Source of the DNA: an uncultured Verrucomicrobiota bacterium
GTDB lineage: Bacteria; Verrucomicrobiota; Verrucomicrobiia; Verrucomicrobiales; Akkermansiaceae
Assembly: GCA_937867415.1 (NCBI GenBank)
Contig: CALMKO010000310.1
Coordinates: 1-35,847, forward strand
Length of the DNA: 35,847 bases
Direction of reading: 5' to 3'
Shown here: positions 8,864-18,760 of the stretch, in pieces
How the letters are laid out: the number at the start of each line of letters is the position of its first letter
How positions within the stretch are numbered: the stretch's first letter is position 1
The notes under the pieces: model-generated
The model's input: the letters and a program-made list of their open reading frames with translations, nothing else
What the model was told of the DNA's origin: nothing
Database searches by the model: none
Translations under genes and position numbers: made by a program

Positions 8864-10033
8864 CTATTTTTTCCGGATATGCCAAATTTCGACCAATTGG
8901 TTTCGCTCGGGGATGCGGCTGCTGAAGCGGTCTGTCTGCCCGAGATAGACCGCTTGCGTGAGCTGCTCGGGACGCTTCACCGAGCTGATCAACTGTGCGG
9001 CGGCGGTGGCGCGGTCGGATGAGAGAGAGCGGTTGCTATCGACATTCCCGGTCTCCGAGGCGTAGCCGATGGAGAGGAGGAGGTCGCCATCGGGGATGTC
9101 GGCGACCATGGTGCGGATGGCGTCTTGATCGGTCGAAGCAAGGGCGCTGGAGCCGGTGGCGAAGCTGAGGGTTTTGACGACATTCGCACCGAGTTTGACG
9201 GCGAGGCTGCTGTAGGCGGAAGAGATTTCCGAGTCCGGCATATTTTCCAACTGCCGAAGATTGCGGAACAACTCAACGGCGGCGGGAAGCAGTTCATTTT
9301 CCGAGCTCGCGAACAACCTGGCCTTGGCGAGTTCGGCTTCAAGGTCCTTGGCGCGGGCCTCGAAGAACTCCTTGGCACGGAGCGTCTCGTCGAAGCGGCG
9401 TTGGAGGTCGGCAAAGTCCTCTCCCGAGGGGCCTGAGGTCATGGTGAGCATTTTTTCCCGTAAAGTTGCCAACTCGGCGGCCAAGGCGTCGCGCTGGGCT
9501 TTGAGATCGACGAGGTCACGCCGGAGGATGTCGGTATCGGTGCTGCTGACCAAAGCGCGCTGGAGTTCGTTTTGGAGTCTAACGCTTTCTGCGGCGAGGC
9601 TTTGGCGGAGGTTTTCGGAGCGGAGGATCTCAGCATTTCGTGCGGCGAGTTCCGCATCCTTTTGTTCGAGCATTTTTTGGTAGCTGCCAGCGAGGGCGAC
9701 GAGAGAGTCCGCGTCTTTTTTCAAGCGCCCGGCAATGTTTTCGATGGGCTCGGAATCACCAAGGATGGGGCTGAGGCCCATGGCGATACGCTCGTTGTTA
9801 TGAACCTGGCGGAGGACCTGCAGCTCAGCCTGGGCTCTTTGGATTTCCGCTGAGCTGGAAGAGGAAAACATCGACCCGTTTTTCAGGACCATGACGATGA
9901 TGACCCCTAACAGGGCGATGATGACAAAGGCCAGGGCCACGGCGGGCGGAAGGCTTGATTTGACGGGACTGCTCCCCGGGGTTTCCTCGGGCGTGATTTG
10001 CTCGCCCGCTGTTTGCGCTTTATCATCCGACAT
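8864..10033 (-). CDS. Inner-membrane coiled-coil protein with OmpA-like C-terminal domain
   Basis: I chose the ATG at 10033 (MSDDKAQTAG) rather than an upstream start at 10072, whose extra 13 residues look unlike a real N-terminus. The product has 389 residues. A cytoplasmic Pro/Glu-rich head is followed by one transmembrane helix (about 28-50, AVALAFVIIALLGVIIVMVL). A long heptad-rich coiled coil follows (about 60-240, rich in Leu, Ala, Glu and Arg). The C-terminal 100 residues read like an OmpA/MotB fold, with IGYASETGNVDSNRSLSSDR followed by an alpha-helix ATAAAQLI; in OmpA domains this region contacts peptidoglycan. It could link the inner membrane to the wall. It is the last gene of the proC-to-HAD cluster, 48 bases after the phosphatase gene. 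The family is not identified more precisely. Confidence 0.78.
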   Translation of the reverse strand: MSDDKAQTAGEQITPEETPGSSPVKSSLPPAVALAFVIIALLGVIIVMVLKNGSMFSSSSSAEIQRAQAELQVLRQVHNNERIAMGLSPILGDSEPIENIAGRLKKDADSLVALAGSYQKMLEQKDAELAARNAEILRSENLRQSLAAESVRLQNELQRALVSSTDTDILRRDLVDLKAQRDALAAELATLREKMLTMTSGPSGEDFADLQRRFDETLRAKEFFEARAKDLEAELAKARLFASSENELLPAAVELFRNLRQLENMPDSEISSAYSSLAVKLGANVVKTLSFATGSSALASTDQDAIRTMVADIPDGDLLLSIGYASETGNVDSNRSLSSDRATAAAQLISSVKRPEQLTQAVYLGQTDRFSSRIPERNQLVEIWHIRKK

Positions 10034-10081
10034 GGCGGGAGGTTGCCCCCCCTGCCCCGCCGCTGTCAACACAGGCGTTGC

Positions 10082-10717
10082 TCAGGACTCATGAAGGAGG
10101 CGGAGGAAATCGGCAGGCTTGTCGAAAAGGTAGTCGGGGCCGGAAGCGGCGAGTGACTCACGGGAATTGAATCCCCAGGTGACGGCAGCGATGGGCACGC
10201 CTGCTTTTTGTGAGGCTTTGACATCTCGCAACTCGTCCCCGATGTAGAGCAGGTCCTGGGGTCCAAGCGAGAATGTCTTGCGGATTGCACGGAGGTGCTT
10301 GGCTTTGCCGGTGAGCTTGGAAGTGGAGGAAATGAAGTCAAACTGATCACGAAGGCCGTGTGCTCTGAGAAACAGATCGACGTTCGGAGTGGCGTTGGAT
10401 GTGAGAATTCCGAAGCTACGGACATGGCGCCGGAGTTCGGTCAGCGTTTTCGGCATTCCGGGGATGAGTTGGAGCTGGGTGATGTTTGCCCGCATCATGC
10501 TGGTGCCACGGCTGATGAGTGCGGGAACGCGGCGTTTTGGAATGTCCAGGTGATCGAGAAGTTGCTTGAGTGAAAGGTGGCGGAGGCCATCGAGTTCATG
10601 TTCCGCAACTTGACGGATGCCGTAGTCCGGGGCGATTTGGTTGAAGATGATGCGCGTTTCGCCGAGCGTGTCCGCGATGGTGCCGTCGAAGTCAAAGACG
10701 AGAGTTTGGAATTTCAT
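10082..10717 (-). CDS. HAD-superfamily phosphatase (phosphoglycolate phosphatase-like)
   Basis: A 211-residue haloacid dehalogenase-type hydrolase. Motif I is FDFDGTIADT with the nucleophile D9 and acid D11. Motif II is the TSNAT segment (ILTSNATPNV), a lysine follows in LTGKAKHL, and motif III is IGDELRDV. A small helical cap lies between motifs I and II (about residues 15-85). The architecture matches Gph/PGP-like enzymes that dephosphorylate 2-phosphoglycolate or similar small phosphates, but substrate cannot be assigned. It starts 18 bases downstream of tsaD, so the two are probably co-transcribed. Confidence 0.9.
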   Translation of the reverse strand: MKFQTLVFDFDGTIADTLGETRIIFNQIAPDYGIRQVAEHELDGLRHLSLKQLLDHLDIPKRRVPALISRGTSMMRANITQLQLIPGMPKTLTELRRHVRSFGILTSNATPNVDLFLRAHGLRDQFDFISSTSKLTGKAKHLRAIRKTFSLGPQDLLYIGDELRDVKASQKAGVPIAAVTWGFNSRESLAASGPDYLFDKPADFLRLLHES

Positions 10718-10735
10718 CGCGGGATGGGTAAGTGG

Positions 10736-11743
10736 CTAGACGAGGGGAAGGTTCGGATGGATGTCATCGGTCAAGGATGAGGATTCACCTGCAAGATGGC
10801 GAAGTAGTCCTGCGAAGGCGATCATTGCCGCGTTATCCGCGCACAAAGCCGGTGGCGCGACAAAAAGCTCGAGGCCCGCCTGGGTGGCAGCCACTTCGAA
10901 AGCCCTGCGGAGTTCGCGGTTGAGGCTCACGCCACCGGACAGCGCGATGCGAGTCCGGCCGGTGTGTTGAATGGCACGGAGGGCTTTGTGGATCAGGATG
11001 TCGATGACAGCCTGCTGGAATGACGCCGCCAGATCGGGGATGGAAAGCGGACAAGTTTCCCGCTGGAGAGTGTAAAGCACGGCTGTCTTCAAGCCGGAGA
11101 ACGAAAAATCCAGATGGGGTTCGTGAATCATCGAGCGCGGGAAGCGATAGGCCTGAGGATTCCCCATGAGCGCTGCTTTTTCGATTTCAGGGCCGCCGGG
11201 ATAGGCGAGGCCTAACATCTTTCCGACTTTGTCGAAAGCCTCGCCCGCGGCATCATCACGGGTGCTGCCAAGTTTCTGATAGATTCCCGGTCTTTCGACA
11301 TCCAACAACAGAGTGTGTCCACCAGAGACGATCAGGGCGATGTGGGGAGGGACCTCCGTGAGATCCAAAAAGGGGGAAAGAAGATGCCCTTCGAGATGAT
11401 TGATGCCGATAAACGGTCGGCCGGTGAGGCAGGCCATGCCTTTGGCGGCGGTGCTGCCAATGAGGAGCGAGGAAGCGAGCCCGGGCCCGGTGGTGGCCGC
11501 GAAAGCATCAATTTCAGCAATCTTCACGCCGGCCGTGTGCAAGGCGGCCTCGACTAGGCCGCGCAGGTGAAGCGAGTGATTGCGGGAGGCAAGTTCCGGC
11601 ACGACTCCGCCGTGTTCCCGGTGGAGAGCGATCTGCGAGGAGATCTCGGACGCCAGCACCGTGGTCGGGAGACCGGCCGAGCCGCGCACGAGCGACACAG
11701 CGGTCTCGTCGCAGGAAGATTCGATCGCTAGGAGCAATGCCAC
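10736..11743 (-). CDS. tsaD: tRNA N6-adenosine threonylcarbamoyltransferase TsaD
   Basis: TsaD (Kae1/YgjD/Gcp) transfers the threonylcarbamoyl group to A37 of ANN-decoding tRNAs, working with TsaB, TsaC and TsaE. The 335-residue length is normal. It opens with LLAIESSCDET. The metal-binding histidines are in INHLEGHLL (H116 and H120), preceded by HGGVVPELASRNH. ALIVSGGHTLLL and a late LSGGVSLNRELR segment, followed by VAPPALCADNAAMIA, provide the rest of the ATP/metal site. No tsaB, tsaC or tsaE gene is in the window. It sits in the middle of the minus-strand operon between the ThuA gene and the HAD phosphatase. Confidence 0.97.
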   Translation of the reverse strand: MALLLAIESSCDETAVSLVRGSAGLPTTVLASEISSQIALHREHGGVVPELASRNHSLHLRGLVEAALHTAGVKIAEIDAFAATTGPGLASSLLIGSTAAKGMACLTGRPFIGINHLEGHLLSPFLDLTEVPPHIALIVSGGHTLLLDVERPGIYQKLGSTRDDAAGEAFDKVGKMLGLAYPGGPEIEKAALMGNPQAYRFPRSMIHEPHLDFSFSGLKTAVLYTLQRETCPLSIPDLAASFQQAVIDILIHKALRAIQHTGRTRIALSGGVSLNRELRRAFEVAATQAGLELFVAPPALCADNAAMIAFAGLLRHLAGESSSLTDDIHPNLPLV

Positions 11744-11829
11744 AGGGTAAATGATGGTGGAGGCTTTGGTGCAGACCCGCAGGCAAGGCGCGGCGACCGG
11801 ACTTGAAGCGGCGATGGGTGGTGGCCCGT

Positions 11830-12765
11830 CTATTTCGGGTCGAGGTTTGCGTTCATTTCCTCATCGGTCGGTGTTTTGGACACCAGTCCTGCCTCTGGGA
11901 TTTCAAGGTTAGCGATCCAGGCAGCTGCGTTGAGGACAATCCGGCGGTGGTCATCGTGTTGCCAATTTTTATGGAAATGGCCTCCTGTGAAGCCAAAAGC
12001 GCGACCGCCGCCGAGTTCAGCGGGGCGCTCGTAGGCCCACATGACGTGTTGGGGTTCCTTACGGTCCAGAACTGCCGCGCGAACGGCGGGATTTCCCTCA
12101 TGGGGACCGTCTTTACGCGTCAAGGATGCCGGAGGGGGGAGGTCGGAAAGAATCGGAGTGACGCCCTGCATGTTTTCGCGGAAGCGCATGTGATAATACC
12201 ACTCATCGCGAATCTGGAAATCCTTGATTCCACGGGTGATCTCATGCTTGGGGATTTTGAACGAAGCGTCCCAGTGCGGATTCACCGACCAGTCTGTCTC
12301 GAAGTAGCCACCGATGAGATCAAGAAACGAGTTTCCGGGTTCCCCTTTGGGAACCTCCACGGCGTAATGGATGCAGCCGATGCCCACACCCGCGGCGGCC
12401 ATGGCTTTGAGGGCGGCCATTTGCTTCATGGCAGGGTGCCCGGCGCCGCCATCGGCATAGATGATCACAGCCGAGGCGCCGTTGAAAACGGAGGGTTCCT
12501 CCGGCCAGCCATCGGTGGTGACCACGGCCTCGATCGGGAGCCCGCTGCGGTTGAGTTGCTCCGCAAGAAGCTTGCAACCCGCACGATGTTCGTGCTGACC
12601 GGGGGCGTGGCTGGGTTTTCCGGCGACAAAGACAATCTTCTTTTTCACCGTGGTGGAGATGTTTGTGTCGGCGCGGCTGTTGGAAATGATGAATACCGCC
12701 GATCCAAGCGCGCAGGCGATTGGAAAAAGAATCGGGAGCGCGATGCGTCGTGTGAGACTTTTCAT
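11830..12765 (-). CDS. Exported ThuA-domain protein
   Basis: A 311-residue protein with an N-terminal signal or anchor (about 1-32, ALPILFPIACALGSAVFII), then a ThuA-like domain (trehalose-utilization, class-I glutamine-amidotransferase-like fold). Typical elements are KIVFVAGKPSHAPGQHEHRA, VIIYADGGAGHP, IGCIHYAVEVP and the C-terminal AFGFTGGHFHKNW. Proteins of this group are common beside DUF1080 genes in Verrucomicrobiota and Planctomycetota and are thought to act on carbohydrates or their derivatives. No enzymatic assignment can be made here. The gene starts 9 bases after the LptE-like gene, so co-transcription is likely. The combination with outer-membrane assembly genes is unexpected. 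Confidence 0.85.
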   Translation of the reverse strand: MKSLTRRIALPILFPIACALGSAVFIISNSRADTNISTTVKKKIVFVAGKPSHAPGQHEHRAGCKLLAEQLNRSGLPIEAVVTTDGWPEEPSVFNGASAVIIYADGGAGHPAMKQMAALKAMAAAGVGIGCIHYAVEVPKGEPGNSFLDLIGGYFETDWSVNPHWDASFKIPKHEITRGIKDFQIRDEWYYHMRFRENMQGVTPILSDLPPPASLTRKDGPHEGNPAVRAAVLDRKEPQHVMWAYERPAELGGGRAFGFTGGHFHKNWQHDDHRRIVLNAAAWIANLEIPEAGLVSKTPTDEEMNANLDPK

Positions 12766-12774
12766 GAGGATTGT

Positions 12775-13281
12775 TTAGAAGCCGTTTGCAAGAGTTGAGA
12801 CGAGGGCGGCGCTGGCCCGCTCGAGAGCATCCGGCATGGCGTTATTTCTCGCGGTCTGAAGGTTGGACGCCGCGAAGAAGATGCTTGAGCCCTCCGAGAT
12901 TCCGGAAGCGAGGATCCTGGTGGGGTTTCTGGCGTCCCGCAGCGACCACTGGAGAGTGACTGTGTTTTCGAGTTCCTCGGGGCGAAGCACATTGACGCGC
13001 GAGCCCCGGAGGCTCGAGAATTCCAGCCTGCTGAGCGAGCCTTCCAAGACCGCATCCGCCTTATCGATGTTTGAAATCTGATAGGTCCCATCCTGGATCA
13101 ATGCATCAGTCACCGCAGAGGTCGCCATGGCCTCTCCACGGGGGAAGAGTGTCGCGTTCGAGAACATGGGCACGGTAATGGACCTTACGTTTGCCAGAGA
13201 AGCGGGCCTGGAGTTGCCCAAGCGGTAACCCGCACAGGAAACCAGCAACAGTGAAGAAGCGAGCATGAGAACCATTTTCAT
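12775..13281 (-). CDS. LptE-like outer-membrane lipoprotein
   Basis: 168 residues with a lipoprotein signal whose lipobox is LVSC (C16), immediately followed by AGYRLG. The LptE/RlpB-type family typically begins this way. The next segment, VRSITVPMFSN, is also characteristic of LptE-like proteins in diverse phyla, as are TDALIQDGTYQISNIDKADAVLEGSL and the terminal helix with DALERASAALVSTL. LptE plugs the LptD translocon that inserts lipopolysaccharide into the outer membrane. Sequence is weakly conserved in this family, so the assignment rests on these patterns and length. It lies directly downstream of the BamD-like gene (21-base gap). Confidence 0.72.
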   Translation of the reverse strand: MKMVLMLASSLLLVSCAGYRLGNSRPASLANVRSITVPMFSNATLFPRGEAMATSAVTDALIQDGTYQISNIDKADAVLEGSLSRLEFSSLRGSRVNVLRPEELENTVTLQWSLRDARNPTRILASGISEGSSIFFAASNLQTARNNAMPDALERASAALVSTLANGF

Positions 13282-13302
13282 CGGATTGGAAGATGAAAAG
13301 AG

Positions 13303-14241
13303 TTACTCGCCGAGTTCCTTGAGGCGACTGCGGGCCTTCTCGTAGAGAGGTCCGGACTTGGCGCGGGCCATCACGTCCCGATAGTAAACTTTGGCGGATT
13401 CCGACTTGCCAGTTTTCTGATAGAACTCGGCAACATCATAGGACCGCTGGATGTCACGTCCGCCCAGGTTATCAAGCAGCCTGCGGGCTTCAGCATTGTT
13501 AGAATCACCGGGGTATTGGATGAGGTAGTCATTGAAAGCCTCGCGGGCGAGATCGAGGTTCGCCTGGTTCTGATTGCCCCGGTCGGCATCTGCGGTGAGC
13601 AGCACCCCGACTCGAAACAAGGCAGTCGGTGCTTGCGCACTGCCTGGTTGGTCACTGACGAGTTGGCGGTATGCAGCAATGGCCTCCTTCGGTTTCTTTT
13701 TTCCTTCGTATAACTGACCAATCGTAAACTGTGCCTTTGCCGCTTCGGCGGATTTCGGGGCATTGTCACGGACCTTGCCGAGCATGGCGACGGTCTTATC
13801 CAGCGAGAGCTTGGTCTTGAAGCCCATCATGCTTGACTTGACGTCACCGTCTGCGGCGGATTGCGCCATGGTCACCTGGCGCTTGTAGGCTGTGGTGTAT
13901 AATCCACTCCCCTGGTATCGCTTGAGGACCATGTCGTAAGCTTCGAAAGATTTTTCGATATCGCCGCGTTCCTCCAACAGTTGCGCCTGGCGGAACCGGG
14001 CTTGGGCGGCGGAAGGAGCAAAAGGAAACTTGGTAGCCACCTGATCATAGAGCCTGATGGCTTTGCCGGTATTTCCAGCGCCATCCGCCTGCTTCGCTTT
14101 CTGATAGATTTTCTCCCCCTCATCGGAAGCTACCTGGGTATTACCCGCCATGAGCAGCGGAACCTCATCATCAGAACCACAGGAACAAATCAAAAAAGAG
14201 GTGGCGGAAAGCAACGAAAGCGCGATTACCCGAAAGGTCAT
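13303..14241 (-). CDS. BamD/YfiO-like TPR lipoprotein
   Basis: An outer-membrane assembly-type lipoprotein of 312 residues from the ATG at 14241 (MTFRVIALSLL), with lipobox cysteine near residue 21 (ICSC). A start 12 bases earlier (14253) is possible. After a short linker, several TPR units follow: EKIYQKAKQADGAGNTGKAIRLYDQVATKFP, then repeats around 60-100, 140-190 and 240-300. The opening pair, with its FPFAPSAAQARFRQAQ continuation, is the signature seen in BamD (YfiO), which helps BamA insert beta-barrels. BamD is about 245 residues, so this is longer. It may be a BamD homologue or another TPR lipoprotein of the same class. It is followed by the LptE-like gene, consistent with an envelope-assembly cluster. 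Confidence 0.75.
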   Translation of the reverse strand: MTFRVIALSLLSATSFLICSCGSDDEVPLLMAGNTQVASDEGEKIYQKAKQADGAGNTGKAIRLYDQVATKFPFAPSAAQARFRQAQLLEERGDIEKSFEAYDMVLKRYQGSGLYTTAYKRQVTMAQSAADGDVKSSMMGFKTKLSLDKTVAMLGKVRDNAPKSAEAAKAQFTIGQLYEGKKKPKEAIAAYRQLVSDQPGSAQAPTALFRVGVLLTADADRGNQNQANLDLAREAFNDYLIQYPGDSNNAEARRLLDNLGGRDIQRSYDVAEFYQKTGKSESAKVYYRDVMARAKSGPLYEKARSRLKELGE

Positions 14242-14288
14242 GGGCGCAAGCATAGGGACTGCTTGAAGGTGTGGAAGCCCAAAATACC

Positions 14289-15092
14289 TTACCTGCCAAG
14301 TTCTGTGGCACGCTGTACCGCAGCACCGACAGCCTCGATGAGTGCCGAGCGCAACCCGTCACGCTCAAGCACTGCCAAGCCCGCAATCGTGGTCCCGCCC
14401 GGCGACGTCACCATATCCTTGAGCACCGCAGGGTGCTCGGCGGTTTCCAGAACCATTTTAGCGGCCCCCAAGACCGTTTGGGCGGCGAGTCGGACCGCGT
14501 CCGCCCGAGGAATACCCGCGCGGACGCCACCGTCGGCCAAGGCATCGATGACGACGTAGATGTATGCAGGACCACTGCCGGAGAGCCCCGTGACTGCGTC
14601 CATCAGGCGCTCCGGGACCTCGACCGCCAACCCGACGGCGCCGAGAAGTGCTTGAGCCACAGCGGCGTCCGCAGGAGTAGCGCGGCTGCCGAGGCAGTAA
14701 CCAGCCGCCCCCTCTCCGACCAGAGCTGGGGTGTTCGGCATGGCGCGAATGATTCTGAAGTTTTCCGAGGCGACGGATTCAAGCGCCTTGAGCGTCACCC
14801 CGGCGGCGATCGAGATGACCAGTCGTGGCTGCCCTTCCACCCATGGTGTCGCAGCAGTCAGCACTTGCGAGATGTCCAGCGGCTTGGTGCATAGCAATAA
14901 GACGTCAGAGCCAGCCGCAACCGCAGCGAGATCGGCAGTGACGGCAGCACCGGTGGCCGACTGGAAAGTCATGCGCGAATTTTCGTAGGGATCGCAGCCC
15001 ATGACATTCTCCGCACTGACTACCCCGGCACGAATCGCGCCTTGGATCAGCGCCGTGCCCATTTTTCCACATCCAATGACGCCAAGCTTCAT
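14289..15092 (-). CDS. proC: Pyrroline-5-carboxylate reductase ProC
   Basis: Catalyses the last step of proline synthesis, NAD(P)H-dependent reduction of 1-pyrroline-5-carboxylate. The 267 residues start with the Rossmann dinucleotide motif GVIGCGKMG. IRAMPNTPALVGEGAAGY, AVTGLSGSGPAYIYVVIDALADGGV and DMVTSPGGTTIAGL are hallmark segments of the family. Length is normal. It is the first gene of a minus-strand cluster and is divergent from a TPR gene with 83 bases between starts. A TAGTCT element ends 6 bases before the ATG, hinting at a leaderless start, but no -35 is convincing. Confidence 0.97.
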   Translation of the reverse strand: MKLGVIGCGKMGTALIQGAIRAGVVSAENVMGCDPYENSRMTFQSATGAAVTADLAAVAAGSDVLLLCTKPLDISQVLTAATPWVEGQPRLVISIAAGVTLKALESVASENFRIIRAMPNTPALVGEGAAGYCLGSRATPADAAVAQALLGAVGLAVEVPERLMDAVTGLSGSGPAYIYVVIDALADGGVRAGIPRADAVRLAAQTVLGAAKMVLETAEHPAVLKDMVTSPGGTTIAGLAVLERDGLRSALIEAVGAAVQRATELGR

Positions 15093-15175
15093 GCGGGGAG
15101 ACTAAACGAACGAAAGCGCAACATGCCAGCGTCATTTTCCTTGGATGAATCGGAAGCCATGGCCATCGTGCGGCC

Positions 15176-16873
15176 ATGAAAGGTCGTCTTGCCGTTTGTT
15201 TTTTGATCAGTAGTGCGCTCGCCATGGCAGAGGTTCCCCAGGAAGTGAAAAAAGGGGTTCCCAGTTCCGGACAGCGGCCGAGTGTGGAGGATGCCATCCC
15301 CGGTCCGGTCAAAGCACTCCCGCCCCCGGTGATCGCGATTTTCCCATCGGGCATCCAGACGGCGGTTACCGCCAGAAGCGAAAGCGCGCAGGCATCCGTC
15401 AATCAAGGACTCAATCACCTTCACGGCGGGTGGGAGTTCGAAGCAAGCCGGCACTTCGCCGCCGCCATGCGTGAAGATCCCGAATGCCTGCTGGCGCACT
15501 GGGGCATGGTCATGTCCATGCTCACCCCATCCGGTGAGTCCGATATGGCGCGGGGCGCTGCGACCGAGCGCTTTCTTGACCTCGTCGACGAGGAAAAAGG
15601 AACCGATCTTGAACGTGGTTACGCGTATGGGCTTATCAAATACCTGGAGGGCGGTCCGGCGGCGGCGGCGGAGGCATTCCGCAAGGTTGCTGCGGACTTC
15701 CCCAACGATCTGCAAGCGGGAATTTTCTCCGCGCTTTTCAGCCGCGCTGGCTACGACGACTTCGGATCCGCGACACCGGAGCAGTCCGCCGCCGAAAACT
15801 ACCTATTGGAAATGGTCGAGAAGAATCCTCAAAATCCCCTTCCCCTCAACGCACTGCTCTCGATCCGCTCAGAGGGGGCCGAGCTGAAGGCGTCTCTGCC
15901 GCTGGCTCGTAAACTTTGTCAGATGGTGCCTGATTATCCACCATATTTCCATCTTCTCGGGCACTATGAGTGGCGTTGTGGCGAACACGCCCGGGCCGCG
16001 TCGGCATTCGGCAGAGCCTCCTCCTACTTTGAAAAATGGATGAAATCCAGCAAGGCGACGGTCGCGGATTGTCCGGAATGGGTGAAGGCCGAGTGCTACC
16101 GCATCGTTTCACTCGTCTCCAAGGGCGACTTTGACACCGCCTACGCCGCCTCCCGCCAAATCGCTGCGACCCCGTTTCCACCGAACCGTGGCGGATCACC
16201 CGGGGTGCGACTGTTGCTCTGGGACGCCAAGACCCTGCCCGCCCGCGTCCTGTTGAATCGCGGATTGAGTGGAAATGCCAGCGAGGCCATGAACTCCCTG
16301 CCATCCCCGGTGGAAATCAAAAAAACCCACGCCAAGTCCCTCGCCTTCTGGTGGATCGACGGTTTGCGGTTCGCTCTGGAAGCACGCCGCCTCATCGATG
16401 AACGAAAATTCGTTGAAGCGCGCGAAGTGATTAGCGCCTTCACCCACCACGGAGAAATGATGAGCAAGAACCAAGCCGCTTCCATGGCTGGAGGTGAGCG
16501 CTCTTCCTGGAACCGCTCGTTCCGCGCCCTCGAGGTTCTGGCCAGCGAACTTCGCGGGCGGCTCGCGATGGCGGACCCGACGAATGGGATCGGCACGGCC
16601 TACAATTGGTTTGCCTCCGCTGCTGATCGCCAGCGCCACGCGGTGATGATGCACCCTCCGATGTTGATGACGCCGATGGAAAACCACGTCGGTGAATACT
16701 ACCTCGCCGCCCAGAAGCCTCAGGACGCGGTGGAGGCCTATCAACAGGCACTCACCCGTTTTCCCAACGACATGAACTCGCTGTTAGGATTGAAAGTTTC
16801 CTATGAGAAGGCCGGGCTGCCTGATGAAGCCGCCAAAACCGCCAGTCTGCTCGAGCGTCTCAAATCCCCATAA
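15176..16873 (+). CDS. Exported TPR-repeat protein
   Basis: A 565-residue protein with a typical signal peptide (MKGRLAVCFLISSALAMA, probable cleavage before EVP). The mature part has scattered TPR-like pairs: VNQGLNHLHGGWEFEASRHFAAAM near residues 78-100, further pairs in the middle, and a clear C-terminal one (EYYLAAQKPQDAVEAYQQALTRFPNDMNSL). The opening pair, with histidine-rich and WEF segments, resembles proteins seen near copper or beta-propeller secretion genes, but no function is assigned. It is followed after 12 bases by a small exported protein, so the two probably form a unit. It is divergent from proC. Confidence 0.82.
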   Translation: MKGRLAVCFLISSALAMAEVPQEVKKGVPSSGQRPSVEDAIPGPVKALPPPVIAIFPSGIQTAVTARSESAQASVNQGLNHLHGGWEFEASRHFAAAMREDPECLLAHWGMVMSMLTPSGESDMARGAATERFLDLVDEEKGTDLERGYAYGLIKYLEGGPAAAAEAFRKVAADFPNDLQAGIFSALFSRAGYDDFGSATPEQSAAENYLLEMVEKNPQNPLPLNALLSIRSEGAELKASLPLARKLCQMVPDYPPYFHLLGHYEWRCGEHARAASAFGRASSYFEKWMKSSKATVADCPEWVKAECYRIVSLVSKGDFDTAYAASRQIAATPFPPNRGGSPGVRLLLWDAKTLPARVLLNRGLSGNASEAMNSLPSPVEIKKTHAKSLAFWWIDGLRFALEARRLIDERKFVEAREVISAFTHHGEMMSKNQAASMAGGERSSWNRSFRALEVLASELRGRLAMADPTNGIGTAYNWFASAADRQRHAVMMHPPMLMTPMENHVGEYYLAAQKPQDAVEAYQQALTRFPNDMNSLLGLKVSYEKAGLPDEAAKTASLLERLKSP

Positions 16874-16885
16874 ATTCCTCCTTCC

Positions 16886-17467
16886 ATGAAATCATCCCTC
16901 ATTGTTTTCCTACCGCTTTGCCTGTGCCATTGCGCACCGATCCTGCTTGGCACCGCCGAGGGGATCGACCCGAATCCCTTCATGCTGCTCGATCAGCAGG
17001 CCACCGCCATCCACCGGGATGCGAGCCGCATCACCATTCCCATGCTTCGTGCACCCCGCCTCGAAAAACGCTGGGGCAAGCCAAAGCTGTTAGTCGGTCC
17101 GCAGGGCGGCTACGCGCTCCGCTATCAGAATCCCGAGTCGAGCACCGAACACATGACCATTTTCGGCTCGCCGGAGAAGTTCCGAAAAGCCGGTTTCATT
17201 CCCCCGCCCTACACTGACGTCGGACATGATCCGAAGAAGATGACCTTCACCCCGATCGAAGTCAGGCAGAAATGGCAAAGCACCCGAATCGCGGGCACAA
17301 CGGTCCGCTACTACATCAGCCAGGGAGAGTCCGGTGGCGAGCCGCTCCAGTATAGCACGGAGACGTTGCCGCTGACAGCTCCAGACGGGAGATTCGCAAG
17401 CTATCGGATCCGGGTGAGCTCCGCGCGCGGCGACATCACCCCGCTCCTTCAGGCCGCGGAGTTCTGA
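16886..17467 (+). CDS. Small exported protein of unknown function
   Basis: 193 residues with an N-terminal hydrophobic leader rich in cysteine (VFLPLCLCHCAP). It may be a lipoprotein signal, but the residue before C16 is histidine, so lipidation is uncertain. The mature protein is basic, with Pro-Arg-rich segments (ITIPMLRAPRLEKRWGKPKLLV) and a beta-rich C-terminal part (YALRYQNPES and TTVRYYISQGESGGEPLQY). I recognise no family. It follows the TPR gene by 12 bases and precedes a strong terminator, so it is probably the end of a two-gene operon. Confidence 0.72.
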   Translation: MKSSLIVFLPLCLCHCAPILLGTAEGIDPNPFMLLDQQATAIHRDASRITIPMLRAPRLEKRWGKPKLLVGPQGGYALRYQNPESSTEHMTIFGSPEKFRKAGFIPPPYTDVGHDPKKMTFTPIEVRQKWQSTRIAGTTVRYYISQGESGGEPLQYSTETLPLTAPDGRFASYRIRVSSARGDITPLLQAAEF

Positions 17468-17487
17468 GGGACACTGGAGAACCCAAA

Positions 17488-17519
17488 AAAAACGGCAACC
17501 CTTGCGGATTGCCGTTTTT
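17488..17519. terminator. Bidirectional intrinsic terminator between two convergent operons
   Basis: AAAAACGGCAA (17488-17498) and TTGCCGTTTTT (17509-17519) form a perfect 11-bp stem with a 10-base loop. The A-run on one side and T-run on the other allow it to end transcripts from both directions. It lies 21 bases after the stop of the small exported protein and 22 bases beyond the end of gap, so it can serve both genes. Confidence 0.9.
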
Positions 17520-17540
17520 GAGGATTCTGGATTTCAGAAC

Positions 17541-18668
<1,128 letters not shown>

Positions 18669-18688
18669 TCAGGGTCAAATCGTTAAAA

Positions 18689-18719
18689 ATTCCTAGGAAT
18701 CGCCCTGTTTTTGGGCGAT
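18689..18719. promoter_or_regulatory. Perfect 12-bp palindrome overlapping a 7-bp hairpin, between gap and dtd
   Basis: ATTCCTAGGAAT (18689-18700) is a perfect 12-bp palindrome. It overlaps by two bases a second element, ATCGCCC (18699-18705) pairing with GGGCGAT (18713-18719) around a loop of Ts. The pair lies about 24 bases upstream of the predicted gap -35 box and about 40 bases before the dtd start. Its symmetry suggests a dimeric regulator site. The second hairpin is not followed by a T-run, so it is not a terminator. Confidence 0.4.
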
Positions 18720-18760
18720 GAACTTCCAGCCCGCATCTCCATGTATCCCGGATTTTCCCT

